Below are positions 29,101-39,900 of a DNA stretch of 64,000 bases, one piece after another. A program made the position numbers and the translations under genes. Source of the DNA: Xanthostigma xanthostigma (lineage: Eukaryota > Arthropoda > Insecta > Raphidioptera > Raphidiidae); assembly GCA_963575645.1 (NCBI GenBank), contig OY754468.1, positions 3,162,001 to 3,226,000 on the forward strand, in the 5' to 3' direction. Numbering within the stretch: position 1 is the first letter of the stretch; each line of letters opens with the position of its first letter. A model generated the notes under the pieces. It had not been told where the DNA came from and made no database searches. It saw nothing but the letters and a program-made list of their open reading frames with translations.

Positions 29101-31755
29101 AGAACCAATCATGGGCTGTTATCTTACGTTCGGTATATTTTTAATGCAGTGACATTTTTATTATTGTTCCAACAGCCGTCGCATCTGAATCCAAAAACAT
29201 CAGTATATATTATGATACGAAAAATCGGTGATACGAAAGCCACGTGGTCACAGAACTATAAAACTTGGAAACTGGCCTCATATACACGGCGTTATATGGG
29301 AGACAGGCAAAATCAATGGATAAGAATCTGTTAGAGATTCGTCGGCATTTAGCACAGAAAAGAATCTCTAACGAGATTCTTCGATATGTTACTAGTTTAG
29401 TTGTTCCAATAGGTCTCTGCACAGACGCTGATGATCTCAACTCTTGAGCGTCTATATAATCTACAGTCTTCTTTCTAATAGGTTTGCTGACATTAAAAAA
29501 AAATTCGCGTTTACTCCGCAAACTTTTCTGGTTGTCTGTAATCTAAGATTTGCGTGAGACGACTATTGTAAAAATTTCCCTACATACATTCCTGACGGTT
29601 TTGTATTTCTGTAGGAATAAAACTACTAATTTGTAAAGTAAAAAATCGCAATGACTCTACGGAGAAATGTAATGTTTCATATTTTAATTTATTGTTAGGA
29701 TCACATTGGACATGCTATCTGTTCAGGGGGCATCCAAAAGAAAATGGAAAGATAAAGAACCACGCGCATTTTGGAGAGGCCGCGATTCGAGACGCGAACG
29801 ACTCGACCTCATCGATATCGCTCGATCACACCCCGATCTTTTCAACGCATCTTTGACTAACTTCTTTTTCTTCAGAGACCAAGAACAGAAATACGGACCT
29901 AAAGTTAAACATGTTTCATTCTTTGACTTTTTCGATGTGAGTATTAAGAAATAGCATTTTCGAATTGGAAAATAAATTTAAAATTAGTTTTTTGCAATTA
30001 ATAATCTCCAGTGAGGCTGCTGGAACCTAGAACAAGCTAAGTTCGACACCTCTGTGGCCTATTAGCTTTTTAGTCTGGGTAAATTTGATCGAGTAGCTGT
30101 ATTTGACGGATACAACCCTCGACAGACCATGTTTTGTTTTAAGTAAAGGGGACAGCTGGGTGTATAGGCTATCTGCACGAAGCCTACTAGCGCCGCTAGT
30201 GGGTAATAGAGAATTATTTAACTCACTTTTTAAGGAAATCGCGACGTGTTTCTATGGTGATAAGTCAGAAACTTTAGTTGGCCATGATATTTAAAAAAAA
30301 TGTAATAAGGAAAACTGCTGTTAATTTTCTATACAATAAAATTCGGGTTGTAAACCATTATATAAATAGCATAACATAAAAGGTCCATGGGAATTATTTA
30401 TTTATCAATTATGACGTACAATATATAAATAATTAATTTGTTTACACTGACAGCGCAACGTCAAATTATGGCGCCAATGATCTTTGTTTTACTTAAATCG
30501 CCATCAGCGCAACAGCCCGGAACACAACAAGCATTTCTAGATCGCCTAGTTTAGCCCATGTTTTCTTTTTAATTAAAAAACTTTATAAAATTATAACTAT
30601 TTTCACCTTTAATAAACATTGCTCACTGACGTACGGAAAATTTGAGTTGGGAGTTTCCCTTAGTGCTCACCACAAACGCTCGCATCGAAAAATTTGTAAC
30701 TCCGCCTCCCTGCACATAACCCATTGATTAGCATGCCTTTGGATCGAATCTAACCTCAACTCATAGATGCTTTGTGGTGTAGTTTAATTTAATTTATTTA
30801 AAACGCTTATGACCTTGGTTATCGCGCGTCCATAATTTACAATAAATAAAAATTTTTAGTACAAATACCAACTGAACATAGACGGAACAGTGGCAGCGTA
30901 CAGATTTCCGTATCTGCTGGCCGGAGACGCGCTTATTTTCAAGCAGGACTCAAAATACTACGAGTTCTTTTATAAAGATCTGAAACCGTGGGAACATTAT
31001 GTACCAATTAAGCATGACCTTAGTGACCTTGTCGACAAGTTAAAATGGGCAATAAACAACGACCAAGAAGCAGAACGGATATCTCTCAACGGCCAGAAAT
31101 ATGCCAGGGAAAATCTGTTACCGCACGACGTATTCTGTTACCATGCCGTCTTGCTTAAGGTATGTAATTTTCTGAGTCAATAGTATATTACACCACAAGG
31201 GCCGAAAGTGTTATATCTTTGCCCTGCTTCGCCTCAGGCATCATGGCGGCCAATGTGGTGTATACTATTTTTCATCATACCTCGGTCGTAAGCACGCTTA
31301 TTGTTAATTACATAAAAACAGAGACAAATTCCGAGCAAGCAGCTTTGAGGTTATGCGTATAAACACGGATGACAGCTGGTCGCGACTATTAGCTAAAACG
31401 TAATAGGGTTGCTATGGAAACGACATCTAAACAACAGTTGATTGGTTGTTTTTGCTTTACGACCGCCGAAACTTACGAAATTTCCGCATTTGGAGTAAAC
31501 GTTCGACTTTCTGCCTTACAAAATTGATGCTGAAAGTAAGCACTTGCGATCGAGGTATGAACAAAAAGACATTTCTTACGATTTATTACGTAATTAAAAA
31601 AAAAAAAAACACTTTGGTGTTTCGTATAGGAATGGAGCCGTCGGATTACAAGTGAAGTAACCGTCTTAGAAGGTATGGAACCAGTCTTACAACCAAAATC
31701 AGAGAAATCCCAAGACTGTTCGTGTGCGTTTAAGCAAGAAAAAGACGAATTATGA
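26022..31755 (+). CDS. POGLUT2: Protein O-glucosyltransferase 2/3 (KDELC family, GT90), complete, 6 exons
   Basis: An ER-lumenal enzyme that transfers glucose to serine in EGF repeats of Notch-type proteins (family knowledge). Exons: 26022-26191, 26501-26921, 27654-27913, 29699-29936, 30860-31159, 31630-31755. They total 1,515 nt (504 residues plus TGA), the usual KDELC length, and all junctions keep phase. A signal peptide covers about 1-20, then a filamin-like domain starts with [20 protein letters not shown]. The CAP10/GT90 domain shows [12 protein letters not shown] (308-319) and [20 protein letters not shown] (from 364). The last four residues are KDEL, the ER-retrieval signal. POGLUT2 and POGLUT3 are vertebrate paralogues, so the symbol means the clade only. 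Rumi/POGLUT1 lacks the filamin-like domain and is less likely. Confidence 0.94.
26192..26500 (+). other. POGLUT2/3 intron 1, nothing recognised
   Basis: 309 bp of AT-rich intron. I see no repeat, RNA gene or further exon in it. Confidence 0.6.
26501..26921 (+). CDS. POGLUT2: POGLUT2/3 exon 2 (filamin-like domain, GT90 start)
   Basis: Residues 57-197. The rest of the filamin-like domain ends near [10 protein letters not shown], followed by CYCP and the start of the GT90 region. The donor AAG|GTACGA ends on a codon. Confidence 0.93.
26943..27450. mobile_element. Tigger/pogo-like MITE, copy 1 (POGLUT2/3 intron 2)
   Basis: Termini CAGTGTAAACTCTTTATAAC in both orientations with TA duplication (26941-26942, 27451-27452). 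508 bp. Inside is a remnant reading like a transposase C-terminus ([20 protein letters not shown] on the minus strand). Confidence 0.85.
27654..27913 (+). CDS. POGLUT2: POGLUT2/3 exon 3
   Basis: Residues 198-284. Typical GT90 text: [19 protein letters not shown] and [20 protein letters not shown]. The acceptor is TTCTTCCAG and the donor CAG|GTAAGA. Confidence 0.94.
27971..28602. mobile_element. TATGTTCCGATATGCACTGC inverted-repeat element (POGLUT2/3 intron 3)
   Basis: Both ends read TATGTTCCGATATGCACTG(C) outward; TA may be the target duplication. The interior repeats CAGTATACTG-like blocks and has no coding sequence. Confidence 0.72.
28603..29698 (+). other. Rest of POGLUT2/3 intron 3
   Basis: Apart from the Helitron at 28709-29008 I recognise nothing here. 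Short open frames at 29071-29521 have no family features. Confidence 0.5.
28709..29008 (-). mobile_element. Short Helitron D (POGLUT2/3 intron 3)
   Basis: On the minus strand it starts TCTATATATATAAAACCCCG and ends CCGGGATAAAACCGGGACGG then ACCGCTAG, between A and T. 300 bp, no coding sequence. Confidence 0.78.
29699..29936 (+). CDS. POGLUT2: POGLUT2/3 exon 4 ([10 protein letters not shown] motif)
   Basis: Residues 284-363. Contains the family's nucleotide-sugar-binding [10 protein letters not shown] at 310-319 and ends [15 protein letters not shown]. Confidence 0.95.
30174..30725 (+). repeat. Dispersed repeat R4, copy 2 (POGLUT2/3 intron 4)
   Basis: Colinear with 6274-6829 at high identity, including GTTTACACTGACAGCGCAAC and the TTGTAACTCCGCCTCC end. 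Confidence 0.78.
30860..31159 (+). CDS. POGLUT2: POGLUT2/3 exon 5
   Basis: Residues 364-463. The C-terminal GT90 half shows [31 protein letters not shown] and [10 protein letters not shown]. The exon is in frame at both ends. Confidence 0.95.
31181..31266. repeat. Small hairpin in POGLUT2/3 intron 5
   Basis: AGTATATTACACCACA mirrors TGTGGTGTATACT around a GC-rich centre. Nothing else was recognised in this intron. Confidence 0.6.
31630..31755 (+). CDS. POGLUT2: POGLUT2/3 exon 6 (KDEL tail)
   Basis: Residues 464-504 and TGA. Starts EWSRRI after TCGTATAG and ends QEKDEL. Confidence 0.92.
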   Translation, partial: EWSRRITSEVTVLEGMEPVLQPKSEKSQDCSCAFKQEKDEL

Positions 31756-31800
31756 ACGTTCTTCTTCGCAATATAGCGCTTATTTTTTTAACATACCTAC

Positions 31801-31806
31801 AATAAA
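31801..31806 (+). promoter_or_regulatory. POGLUT2/3 poly(A) signal
   Basis: AATAAA, 46 bases past the stop codon. Confidence 0.6.
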
Positions 31807-31999
31807 CTAATGTGTCTTTTATTATATTTATTTTTGTATAAACTAGAAAATAAAATGCGTTTCTAAATGCTTTAAATGAGTACGTTTTTACATTGTTTCA
31901 TTGGTTTGCCGCTCCATTAAGCGAGCCGTATGGAAAATTTTACCTATATCAGATAACGGGAAGTAGATGAAAGTGCGATTTTCAACCGGGCGAAAGCCG

Positions 32000-32160
32000 G
32001 AACGGTCAGTGAGTATTATTATATTGTATTGTCATCAGAGCTACTTACGGATGCAAAATTTCAACTCAATCGGATAACGGGAAGTGGGTCAAATTTAACT
32101 TGCAAGATTCGATTACAGACAGACACGTGGACAGGTAAAACTAAATAAAAGCTTGTAATA
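32000..32160 (+). repeat. Retrotransposon 3'-end-like fragment
   Basis: Contains AATCGGATAACGGGAAGTGG, a CAGACAGACA run and an AAATAAAAGCTTGTAA tail, the type of 3' end I associate with insect RTE-class elements or SINEs that share it. Assignment is from memory only. Confidence 0.45.
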
Positions 32161-32373
32161 TTAATGATTTCCATAGAACAGGGGCTCTTTTGATGTAAAG
32201 TTGCAGCTCTCCATTTCCATACGCCAAAAAGAATTATTTTATTATATAAACCCTTAAAAATCGTCCAATCGATCCATGATTGAGCACTATGTCTATCTCT
32301 CAGCCATTTCCACTCGCGTCTCATCCGCACCGCCCCCGTCGCGACGTATCGTCCTCGGATATATATGCACTGA

Positions 32374-33546
32374 CCGGCAAAAAAAACGCAACACATAAAA
32401 TGATGACCAGTTTCAAATTGCAATAACTTTTGAACGTATTGTTCGATTTGAATGAGTTTTTTTTTATTTGAAAGGTCTATGCTTTGTCAATATTTCTGTA
32501 CGTACTCTGCCCATTTTGGCGTTCTTCCATTTCGGCTGTAAAGAATAACGCTAATGCGCGTTTTCTTCATACACTTTGAAGCTTGCTGTGGGGTACACCG
32601 ACAAAAGAAATTAATTTTAAACAAAAGGAACTTGTAGCCTCGTCTGTTCTGAGCATTTGTTTTTTTTATTCATGTTTCTATTGCTTTTAACACTACAAGC
32701 TCTAAAAAACAAAATTAAAAATTTTAAAAACCCACGACGAAAGTAAAATATGTTATAATAGAAAAAGAATTAAATAAAATTCAAAAATCCCCCGACTAAG
32801 CAAATCCGTCGGGGGCTGCCATTTGGCTGCATTGAAATGAACTAAAATATTGCAATTTATATTCTTCTATTCTTAATTCAGGGCAGCGAATGGCAGCCCC
32901 GCGACGGATTTGCTTAGTCGGGGGATTTTTGAATTTTATTTAATTATTTTTCTATTATAACATTTACTTTCGTCGTGGGTTTTTAAAATTTTTAATTTTG
33001 TTTTATTTTCAACTTTTTAGAGATTTTTGTTACAGAGAAAGCCGATTAAATGCCCGTTGTGTAGGCAACCTAGCATACGTTGCTGTACAATTCATTTTCA
33101 CGATTAATTTTTTGTGCAGTGCAGCGCCCCCTGGGGCGTAACCATCGTAATATCTATCTAAGAACCATCTCAGATGAATTATAAACCCTTTACAGGAAAC
33201 CGCATCTGAATTGATCAAACCGTTTTCCAGATAAATGGCGACATTGATCGAGTGCACAAACTCACATACAAACACACAATCTCTCACCCTAAACGCATAT
33301 ACCATGCTCCGTTCCGTCGTGGGTAAAGAAAACGCAGCTTCAAAGTATATGAAGAAAACGCGCATTAGCGTTATTCTTTACAGCCGAAATGGAAGAGCGC
33401 CAAAATGGGCAGAGCACGTACAGAAATATTGACAAAGCGTAGACCTTTCAAATAAAAAAAAAAACTCATTCAAATCGAGCGATACGTTTAAAAGTTATTG
33501 CAATTTGAAACTGGTCATCATTTTAGGTGTTGCGTTTTTTTTGCCG
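32374..33546. mobile_element. Long-TIR element downstream of POGLUT2/3
   Basis: Arms of roughly 190 bp begin CCGGCAAAAAAAACGCAACA on the left and mirror it on the right. Tc1/mariner-like ends are possible. No transposase; a palindromic repeat (32707-33003) sits in the middle. Confidence 0.72.
32707..33003. repeat. Palindromic repeat (GTCGGGGGCTGCC family), copy 2
   Basis: Arms of about 130 bp including AACCCACGACGAAAGTAAA and AATCCGTCGGGGGCTGCCAT. Related to 5205-5355. Confidence 0.8.
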
Positions 33547-33718
33547 ACGGAAGAGTCAAACGTTACAAATTACAAAATTTCCCAGTTTTTAAAGAGCCAC
33601 TAAACATTTTCGTTTCAGTATTAGAGTATGCTTTTATAGGTATAATATAAACTGCCAAACTGGGAAAATTTGTAATTTGTAACTTTTGACGCTTCCGTCT
33701 CAAAAGGTTGCCGACCCC
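33546..33718. repeat. Palindrome with hAT-like edge
   Basis: GACGGAAGAGTCAAACG mirrors CTTTTGACGCTTCCGTC. The right edge GGTTGCCGACCCCTG resembles a hAT terminus. Confidence 0.55.
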
Positions 33719-34306
33719 TGCTATAGAATCAACAAAACTCCTGCGCCATAGTCGATTACATTGCCGCAAGTTGGGTTGCGTCGTATTCCACCGCAGGGTG
33801 AAGCAAGACATCCGGTATTGTGGCAGGTAGAGTATCGCGTGCTTATTTCACCTTTCTTCAGCATAAATTCACAATCTACAACATAACGGTACGACGACGC
33901 GCCAAGGCAACGCGGCATCGGGTGGGGGGGAAGTTGAGATTCCGCTTAGAAATGCCAATTGTATGTAGATGTGGTGTGTGTGATCTATGTCAGAGGCAAT
34001 TTGGTTTCACGTTGACTTCATCTGTCATTTTGACCAGAGAGAAACTCGTAATTGTTAATTTTCGACGATTCGATCGTAAGCTAGAATTACCGATCGCGCT
34101 TCAGATGTAGAAAAAGCGAGTTTGTGGAATCGAGTCAAAGACAGTTTTCTGAAGACGGATTTATTAATTATTATGTGAAATTTGTATGTGTAACGTCATT
34201 ATGCAACATAAGTAGGTGGGTACGTTTCTTTATCGAGCGTTGAGATCACTCTAATTTTTAACAATTACTCGGTCAAAAGTTAAATGTAACAATAATACTG
34301 TAAGCT
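33719..34306. other. Intergenic stretch, nothing recognised
   Basis: No repeat with clear ends and no supported coding sequence. Short open frames on both strands lack family features. Confidence 0.5.
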
Positions 34307-34310
34307 TTAA

Positions 34311-35786
34311 CCCTTTAAGTGGCAAAACTATTTTTTTAATTTTTTCCTATTTGAACAGTTAAGTAATATTATAATAAGTGCAAATAAGTTAGGAAAATTA
34401 AAAAAAAAAATATTTTTATTGGTTAAACCCTTTTATTTGAAAAAATTGGGTGGTAAGCATAGCTACCAGGGATTATTAACGCCAATAACGAATTCATAAA
34501 AATCACTGGTAAATATAGAAACCATTTTATTTTTTCAATTATATTATGTCTTTTATAAAACATGTAAGCATAAAGATATTCTGTATGCTTAGAATTACAA
34601 CAAATATACGTTAAAAACGTAAAAAAATATTCTTAGATAAAAACGAAAAATATATTATTTATAAATAAAATCACAGTTATGTGTTGCAGCCCTCTTCATT
34701 CTAGCTGCTTAGAAAAACATGTTTATAATGAAAACGGTGATGTCTGATCTTTAGACCAAGAAAACATTCTATTAGTAACATATGACTTTTCCGTCCCATT
34801 TTCTATCTCACCTTCTTCAGTTTCACTATTTGATTCGTGGCTAGTTGGAAAAAATCTACCTTGTTTGCTTGTATTATTATTATCTGGATCAAATGTTGGA
34901 TCTAAGTCCGAGTCGTCAAAAGTACTGTGCACTTCATCGTCTGAATTATTATCTATCATTCCATAAGAACTAGTGCCTGGATTAGCATCTGCTGACTGTG
35001 AAGAAGCATTATTGTCGGCATTCTTTCTAAAATTGTTTGTACAACGACTTGACAAGGTAAGCTCATCTTCTGCGTCGGAATCCCCCTCAAAATCAGAAAA
35101 ACAATAGTTTTCATCATCAGACTCATTTACTATGCGCTCAAGTTCCTGCTGAGTCAGAGGTTGACGGCGTTGCCACTTAGCGATAGAATGATTTTTGTCC
35201 ATGATGTAAAATCCTGAGCAAAAACGTAAATAATAAGTTTTCGCAAACTTTCAGGGCGAAATTTCAGCTAATATCTAAACGGTGGGTATGTATTCTAAAT
35301 GAATACTAATTTACTGTGCAAAAATACACCTCATAAGTAAAAAAATAAATAAAATATTTAAAAAGTTAGGTTAGATTTTCAGAATGATGAATATAAAAAT
35401 TCCTCGATTTCTTGTACAAATAAAAGTAAATTCACCTGAAAAATATCCTACCTAGGACTAAACAGGTAATGCTAAAACTTACCAAATTTTCATTGAGCTG
35501 AATCACTTGTACACACAGAAAAATATAAAACAATGAACAATTACGCGAAAAAACTACAATGCCTATCAAAGAGTACAATGCGGTATGTTACACTGGTAGC
35601 TATGTTAACCGGACGTTTTTACAATCGTGTGTAGGGGGGATATAAACCATCTGTTTGGTAACTATACATACCAGTGCTACTCTGTGCATCCAAGGGAAGC
35701 GGTAGAGATCAATTTGCCTGGTATTTGACTGGAGACTGACCTTTACTAACTAAAGGTAGCTCTAGCTACCAGGATCACTTAAAGGG
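34311..35786 (-). mobile_element. piggyBac-type element, internally deleted
   Basis: Terminal CCCTTTAAGTG and CACTTAAAGGG, flanked by TTAA at 34307-34310 and 35787-35790, the exact target of piggyBac elements. 1,476 bp, too short for a full transposase. One minus-strand frame keeps an N-terminal piece. Confidence 0.88.
34723..35202 (-). pseudogene. N-terminal fragment of a piggyBac-type transposase
   Basis: 159 residues starting MDKNHSIAKWQRRQPLTQQE, then very acidic (SDDE, DSDAED, SDDEVHSTFDDSDLDP). This is typical of the leader of piggyBac-type transposases. The DDE catalytic core and C-terminal zinc finger are missing and the element ends 400 bp further on, so the protein cannot be an active transposase. 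It could still be expressed. Confidence 0.65.
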
Positions 35787-35790
35787 TTAA

Positions 35791-36810
35791 TAAACTAATT
35801 CTGATAACGCATATTAGCTTAAAATTGATTATTTGGATGCTTGTCCTTACTAGGCGTTGAAATCGCTATAATTTTTAACAGTTAACTAGGTGCAAAGTTA
35901 ATTAACAATGACACTATGTAGTAATTTTATTTAATTTTTGGCAAGTGAATAAACTAAACTTAACAAATTGTTATTTATGTGGGTAGTTATCTTTTTCGAG
36001 CATTTGAAATAACTCTAGGTAATGTATAACAATACAAAACTCTATATAGCGAAATTGAAGGGTATTTTATTCGTTATAAAGAGTTGTCGTTAAACGGAGA
36101 GTAAGTAGTATTAATTTTAAATTAAGTGATAAAAACTTACACAACAAAATTATAATCTGTTAACTTTGTCGTTTTTTACGATGCCAGTATTTTAATTGTA
36201 TATCTTTTTACAACAAACAAATAAACACACTTCTAATAATCCCATTGTTGGAGTCTAATGACGTATTGTTTCCATATACTTTTATTCTATACTGAGCATA
36301 GGAATAAAATCGCAATCGAACTATTAGGGTGCAAACATATACTTTTGTCTTTTTTTACGCCGTAAGCACTGGCGTATCCAGGAAGGCAAAACAAGCACGG
36401 GGGACCCGGCTTAAGACATTTCTAATTTGCCCCCTCCTGGGCCAAAAGCGGGTTACGCCCATGTTAACGTCATAGAAAAAGACAAAGTTTTTGAAACAGA
36501 GATACTTTATTCAGATTAAATGCAAGTACGTCAACCAATCCTATCATCAGAGAAATCAGGGAATTACATCGAAGAAAGAGACGCAGATATATTTTCGATA
36601 CGCTTTATTGCGATCACTCACCGCACATTGAGTAGATAAGCAATGATTCATATAGTTAATTAATGGATATATGAGTGTTTCAATGGTTAACAATGTAAAC
36701 CAAACAAACCTTAGCGATTTCTAAGTTTTAAGAGATTTTTCGGTAAATAGAAGTTGTATTTAACACATTTTTTTTAAGTTCTAGTTAAAATAAACACGAA
36801 CCGTACAGAA
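35791..36810. other. Region upstream of the cadherin start
   Basis: Holds a decayed Tigger-like fragment at about 36030-36115 (CTTTATAACG-type blocks) and a dispersed repeat at 36311-36640. The last 170 bp before the ATG show no repeat and are the best place for the 5' UTR and promoter. Confidence 0.5.
36311..36640 (-). repeat. Dispersed repeat (GGGGGACCCGGCTTAAG family), copy 1
   Basis: Matches 44340-44610 in reverse, including the CGATGTAATTCCCTGATTTC block and AATATATCTGCGTCTCTTTC. Confidence 0.7.
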
Positions 36811-36991
36811 ATGGAGCAGTTAAACATGACTGGACGGATTGCTTTAGTCGCTGTTTTGTTTTTAATGGCACGAGGGGCAAAGGCTCAATTGACCAACAGA
36901 GCACCGCACTTCGTCCCGCAAGTTGGAGACATGTCAAAGTTCAGCTTAAGTGAAAGTACTACAGTTGGAACACCGGTCTACCAGTTAAAAG
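36811..36991 (+). CDS. Cad87A: Cadherin exon 1 (signal peptide, EC1 start)
   Basis: Residues 1-60. The leader has a hydrophobic core IALVAVLFLMA and predicted cleavage near AKA|Q. A second in-frame ATG lies five codons downstream. The donor is AAAG|GTCCGT. Confidence 0.85.
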
Positions 36992-39900
36992 GTCCGTCAA
37001 GCTTAATTTTTATTCCTAAGATCTTAAAAACGCGCAGTTCGAATAATCCCAAGAGTCCGAACATTTTACTGACATTTTTGTGTATTTTTGTACCGAGCGG
37101 GGTGGCGTAGCGGTGAGAGCACTAGAATGCCGACGGGGGCAGATGTGGCTGGGAGTTTTTCCTACTGCTTCTTGTCGAGAAACGGTAATTCCTGTACCGG
37201 CCATCTTGTAGAGGTTTTCCATGGTTTTCCTCGACAATTCCAGATAAATATCGAGATGGTTCCTTATTCAAGGCCATGGCCGATTACCTGTCAAACTCTT
37301 ATGCTCAAAATTTGCCTACCTTATCCTAATTTCCTAAAAATTCCTTCGTTCGCCCATTGCTATTAATTAAGTTGAAGTTTAAAAATTGTAGAAAATAACG
37401 GGAAGTGTGGTAGAAAAAAAATGGTAATGGTGCGAATGGCGTCTGTTATGACATAAAGTAGAGTAATGGACGTTAAACGCATTATTATTATTATTAATTT
37501 TGTGCATTTTTTGCTGAAGGTATCGACCCAGAGGGCAGCACACTATATTACTCGATTTCGGGTCAACAGTTCACAGTTGATCGTCAATCAGGAGTGGTGA
37601 CGTTGCAGCAGCCTTTAGATCGAGAAACGCAACAGATGGTTGAGGTTATTGTTTCGTTAACCGACGAAGGCATAGCCGGAAGTGAACCTAACACGGTGTC
37701 GTTGCGTCGAGAAATAACGGTGCTCGATGAAAATGACAACGCGCCATTATTTCATAACAGACCGTACAGGTAAGCGACTGATTTATTAGTGATTTTTCGC
37801 GAGCGATACAATCTATATATATATAAAATTCTCGCGTCACAATTTTGGCACGCGCTAATCTCCGAAACCACTGAACAGATTTTAATGAAATTTTGTAAAT
37901 GTGTCTGGCTTGGTGCAACTTGGGCTATAGGATAATTTTTATTAATTTTTTTTGTACAAGATTACGGTATTTTCTCAAAAAACCTTTTTGTTTGCTTTTG
38001 AGCCACATAGCGCCATCTATCTGTTAGAACTCGCAATTTGCTTATTAATTCTACGTCACATGTGTTTCATAGACAAACAATAAACACAGAAGCAAACACA
38101 CAACTGTTTAAGTAACAATTAGCGACATCTGTACATCGACACTAAACCTCAATCGTTCTGTCATCTAACTAACCGCAGGTAGTGATAGCAGCGCCAGAAA
38201 ACGGTCCATTTCGAAACACAGCAGGCATAGGAAGCTAGGTTTCCTGATTAAAGAGTTCCTGATTTAGTATCAAATAGCGATATCTGTTAGAAATTTGCTC
38301 AAAGCTATAAGTTCAATAGCAAATCTAATAGCTACAATTAATTCCACGTCACATGCGTTTCATAGACAAACAATACGACGTAAAAACAACGCATGTGTTT
38401 AGTTTTTTGTGTATCATTGTTTTACCGAGTCCGTTATAATTCTTTAAAAAAGTCCGATACCTCATAATAATGTCAATGTTTAATAGGTAAACCACAAATC
38501 CGGGCGAAGCCGGACCGGGCTGCTAATATATATATAAAATTCTCGCGTGACAATTTTGGCCGCGCTAATATCCGAAACCACTGAATCGATTTTAATTACA
38601 TTTAGTAAATGTGTCTTGCTTGGTTAGTTAGTTTTTATTTAATATTTGGTACAAAATTACGGTGTTTTGTGAAAATAAACTGTTTTTAGTAACATGTAGC
38701 GACATCTCGTAAACTATATTCAAAGCTATTAGTTCAGAAGCAAATCTGGTAGAATTTGCTCAAAGCTGTTAGTTCAGACGCCGGGTCGCAAACGAAATAC
38801 ATTTTGCAGAATTATATCTATCGCAATCGGGTGAAACATAAATCTTTGATTAACATCTGATTAGAACTCTTCAATAAATAATTATGCATTAATTTTATAT
38901 TTTTTTGTTAATATATTGTCTGAAAAATTGGTCGATTATTTTATTTATTGATTAAATCTTTTTATCCGTCTACTTTTTTATGTTGGAAGCTTTGATAATT
39001 TTACGGAACCTTGAAAATAATTTATTTTTTTAGAGCTAATATCAGCGAAAGCGCACCGATTGGTTCAGTTATTTTAACAACGAACAGTATTGTTGTGAGT
39101 GATAAAGACGAAGGCGTGAATGCTGACGTCAGCATCGATTGTTACATCGACGCTGGAATGTCATCTGACGACGATTCGTGTAAAACTTTCGCGGTTTACA
39201 CAGAGAAGGTAAATATAATGCTTACAAGTTATTGCGATTGAGAATATTCTTCGAGACTTACGATTATGAGAATTTCCCCTCGCTTTTTAGCATTATCCAA
39301 TACCTCCGTTCGATTTCGGGGAGGGGCAATGTTGAACGAAAGGCTAGACTTTTACCACTCCAACCCACAAGTGGTGAATGGTATTAGCTTAGGTCAAAAA
39401 TCACTTTTCAAAAATTTTACAATATCTTTCCGTTTTGAGGTCCCCAACATATTTTTGGAAAAACTCTGTGCGTCTGTTTGTCTGTGAACACGATACATGT
39501 CAAACGGATGAGAGGATTGAAACCAAATTTCGGGAGGATGTTTGATGTGCAAATATAAAGAGCCCTATTGTTTTTGGGGAAAATCGGCGCATGCGCAGAA
39601 GAGATATATGCTATAACGGTGTTTTTAGGGTTCCGTACCCGAAGGTCAAACGGGACCCTATTACTAAGCCTCCGCTGTCCGTCTGTCCGTCTGTCTGTCT
39701 GTCTGTCAGCGGGCTGTATCTCAAGAACCGTAATAGGTAGAGAGTTGAAATTTTCACAGAGTATGTATTTCTATTGCCGCTAGAACAACAAATAATTAAA
39801 AAACCCCCAAAACTCCCCAAAGAGGAGAAAATTCAGTTTTTTGCTTATAAGTCGCTCAATTTAAATCAGATCGTTTCGAGACCTGTCTTAAACGAAAGAG

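Noticed and set aside
29071..29521. Overlapping open frames of 87-103 codons in POGLUT2/3 intron 3
   Set aside because: No domain features, no codon bias and no splice context; the flanking exons already give a complete POGLUT protein.
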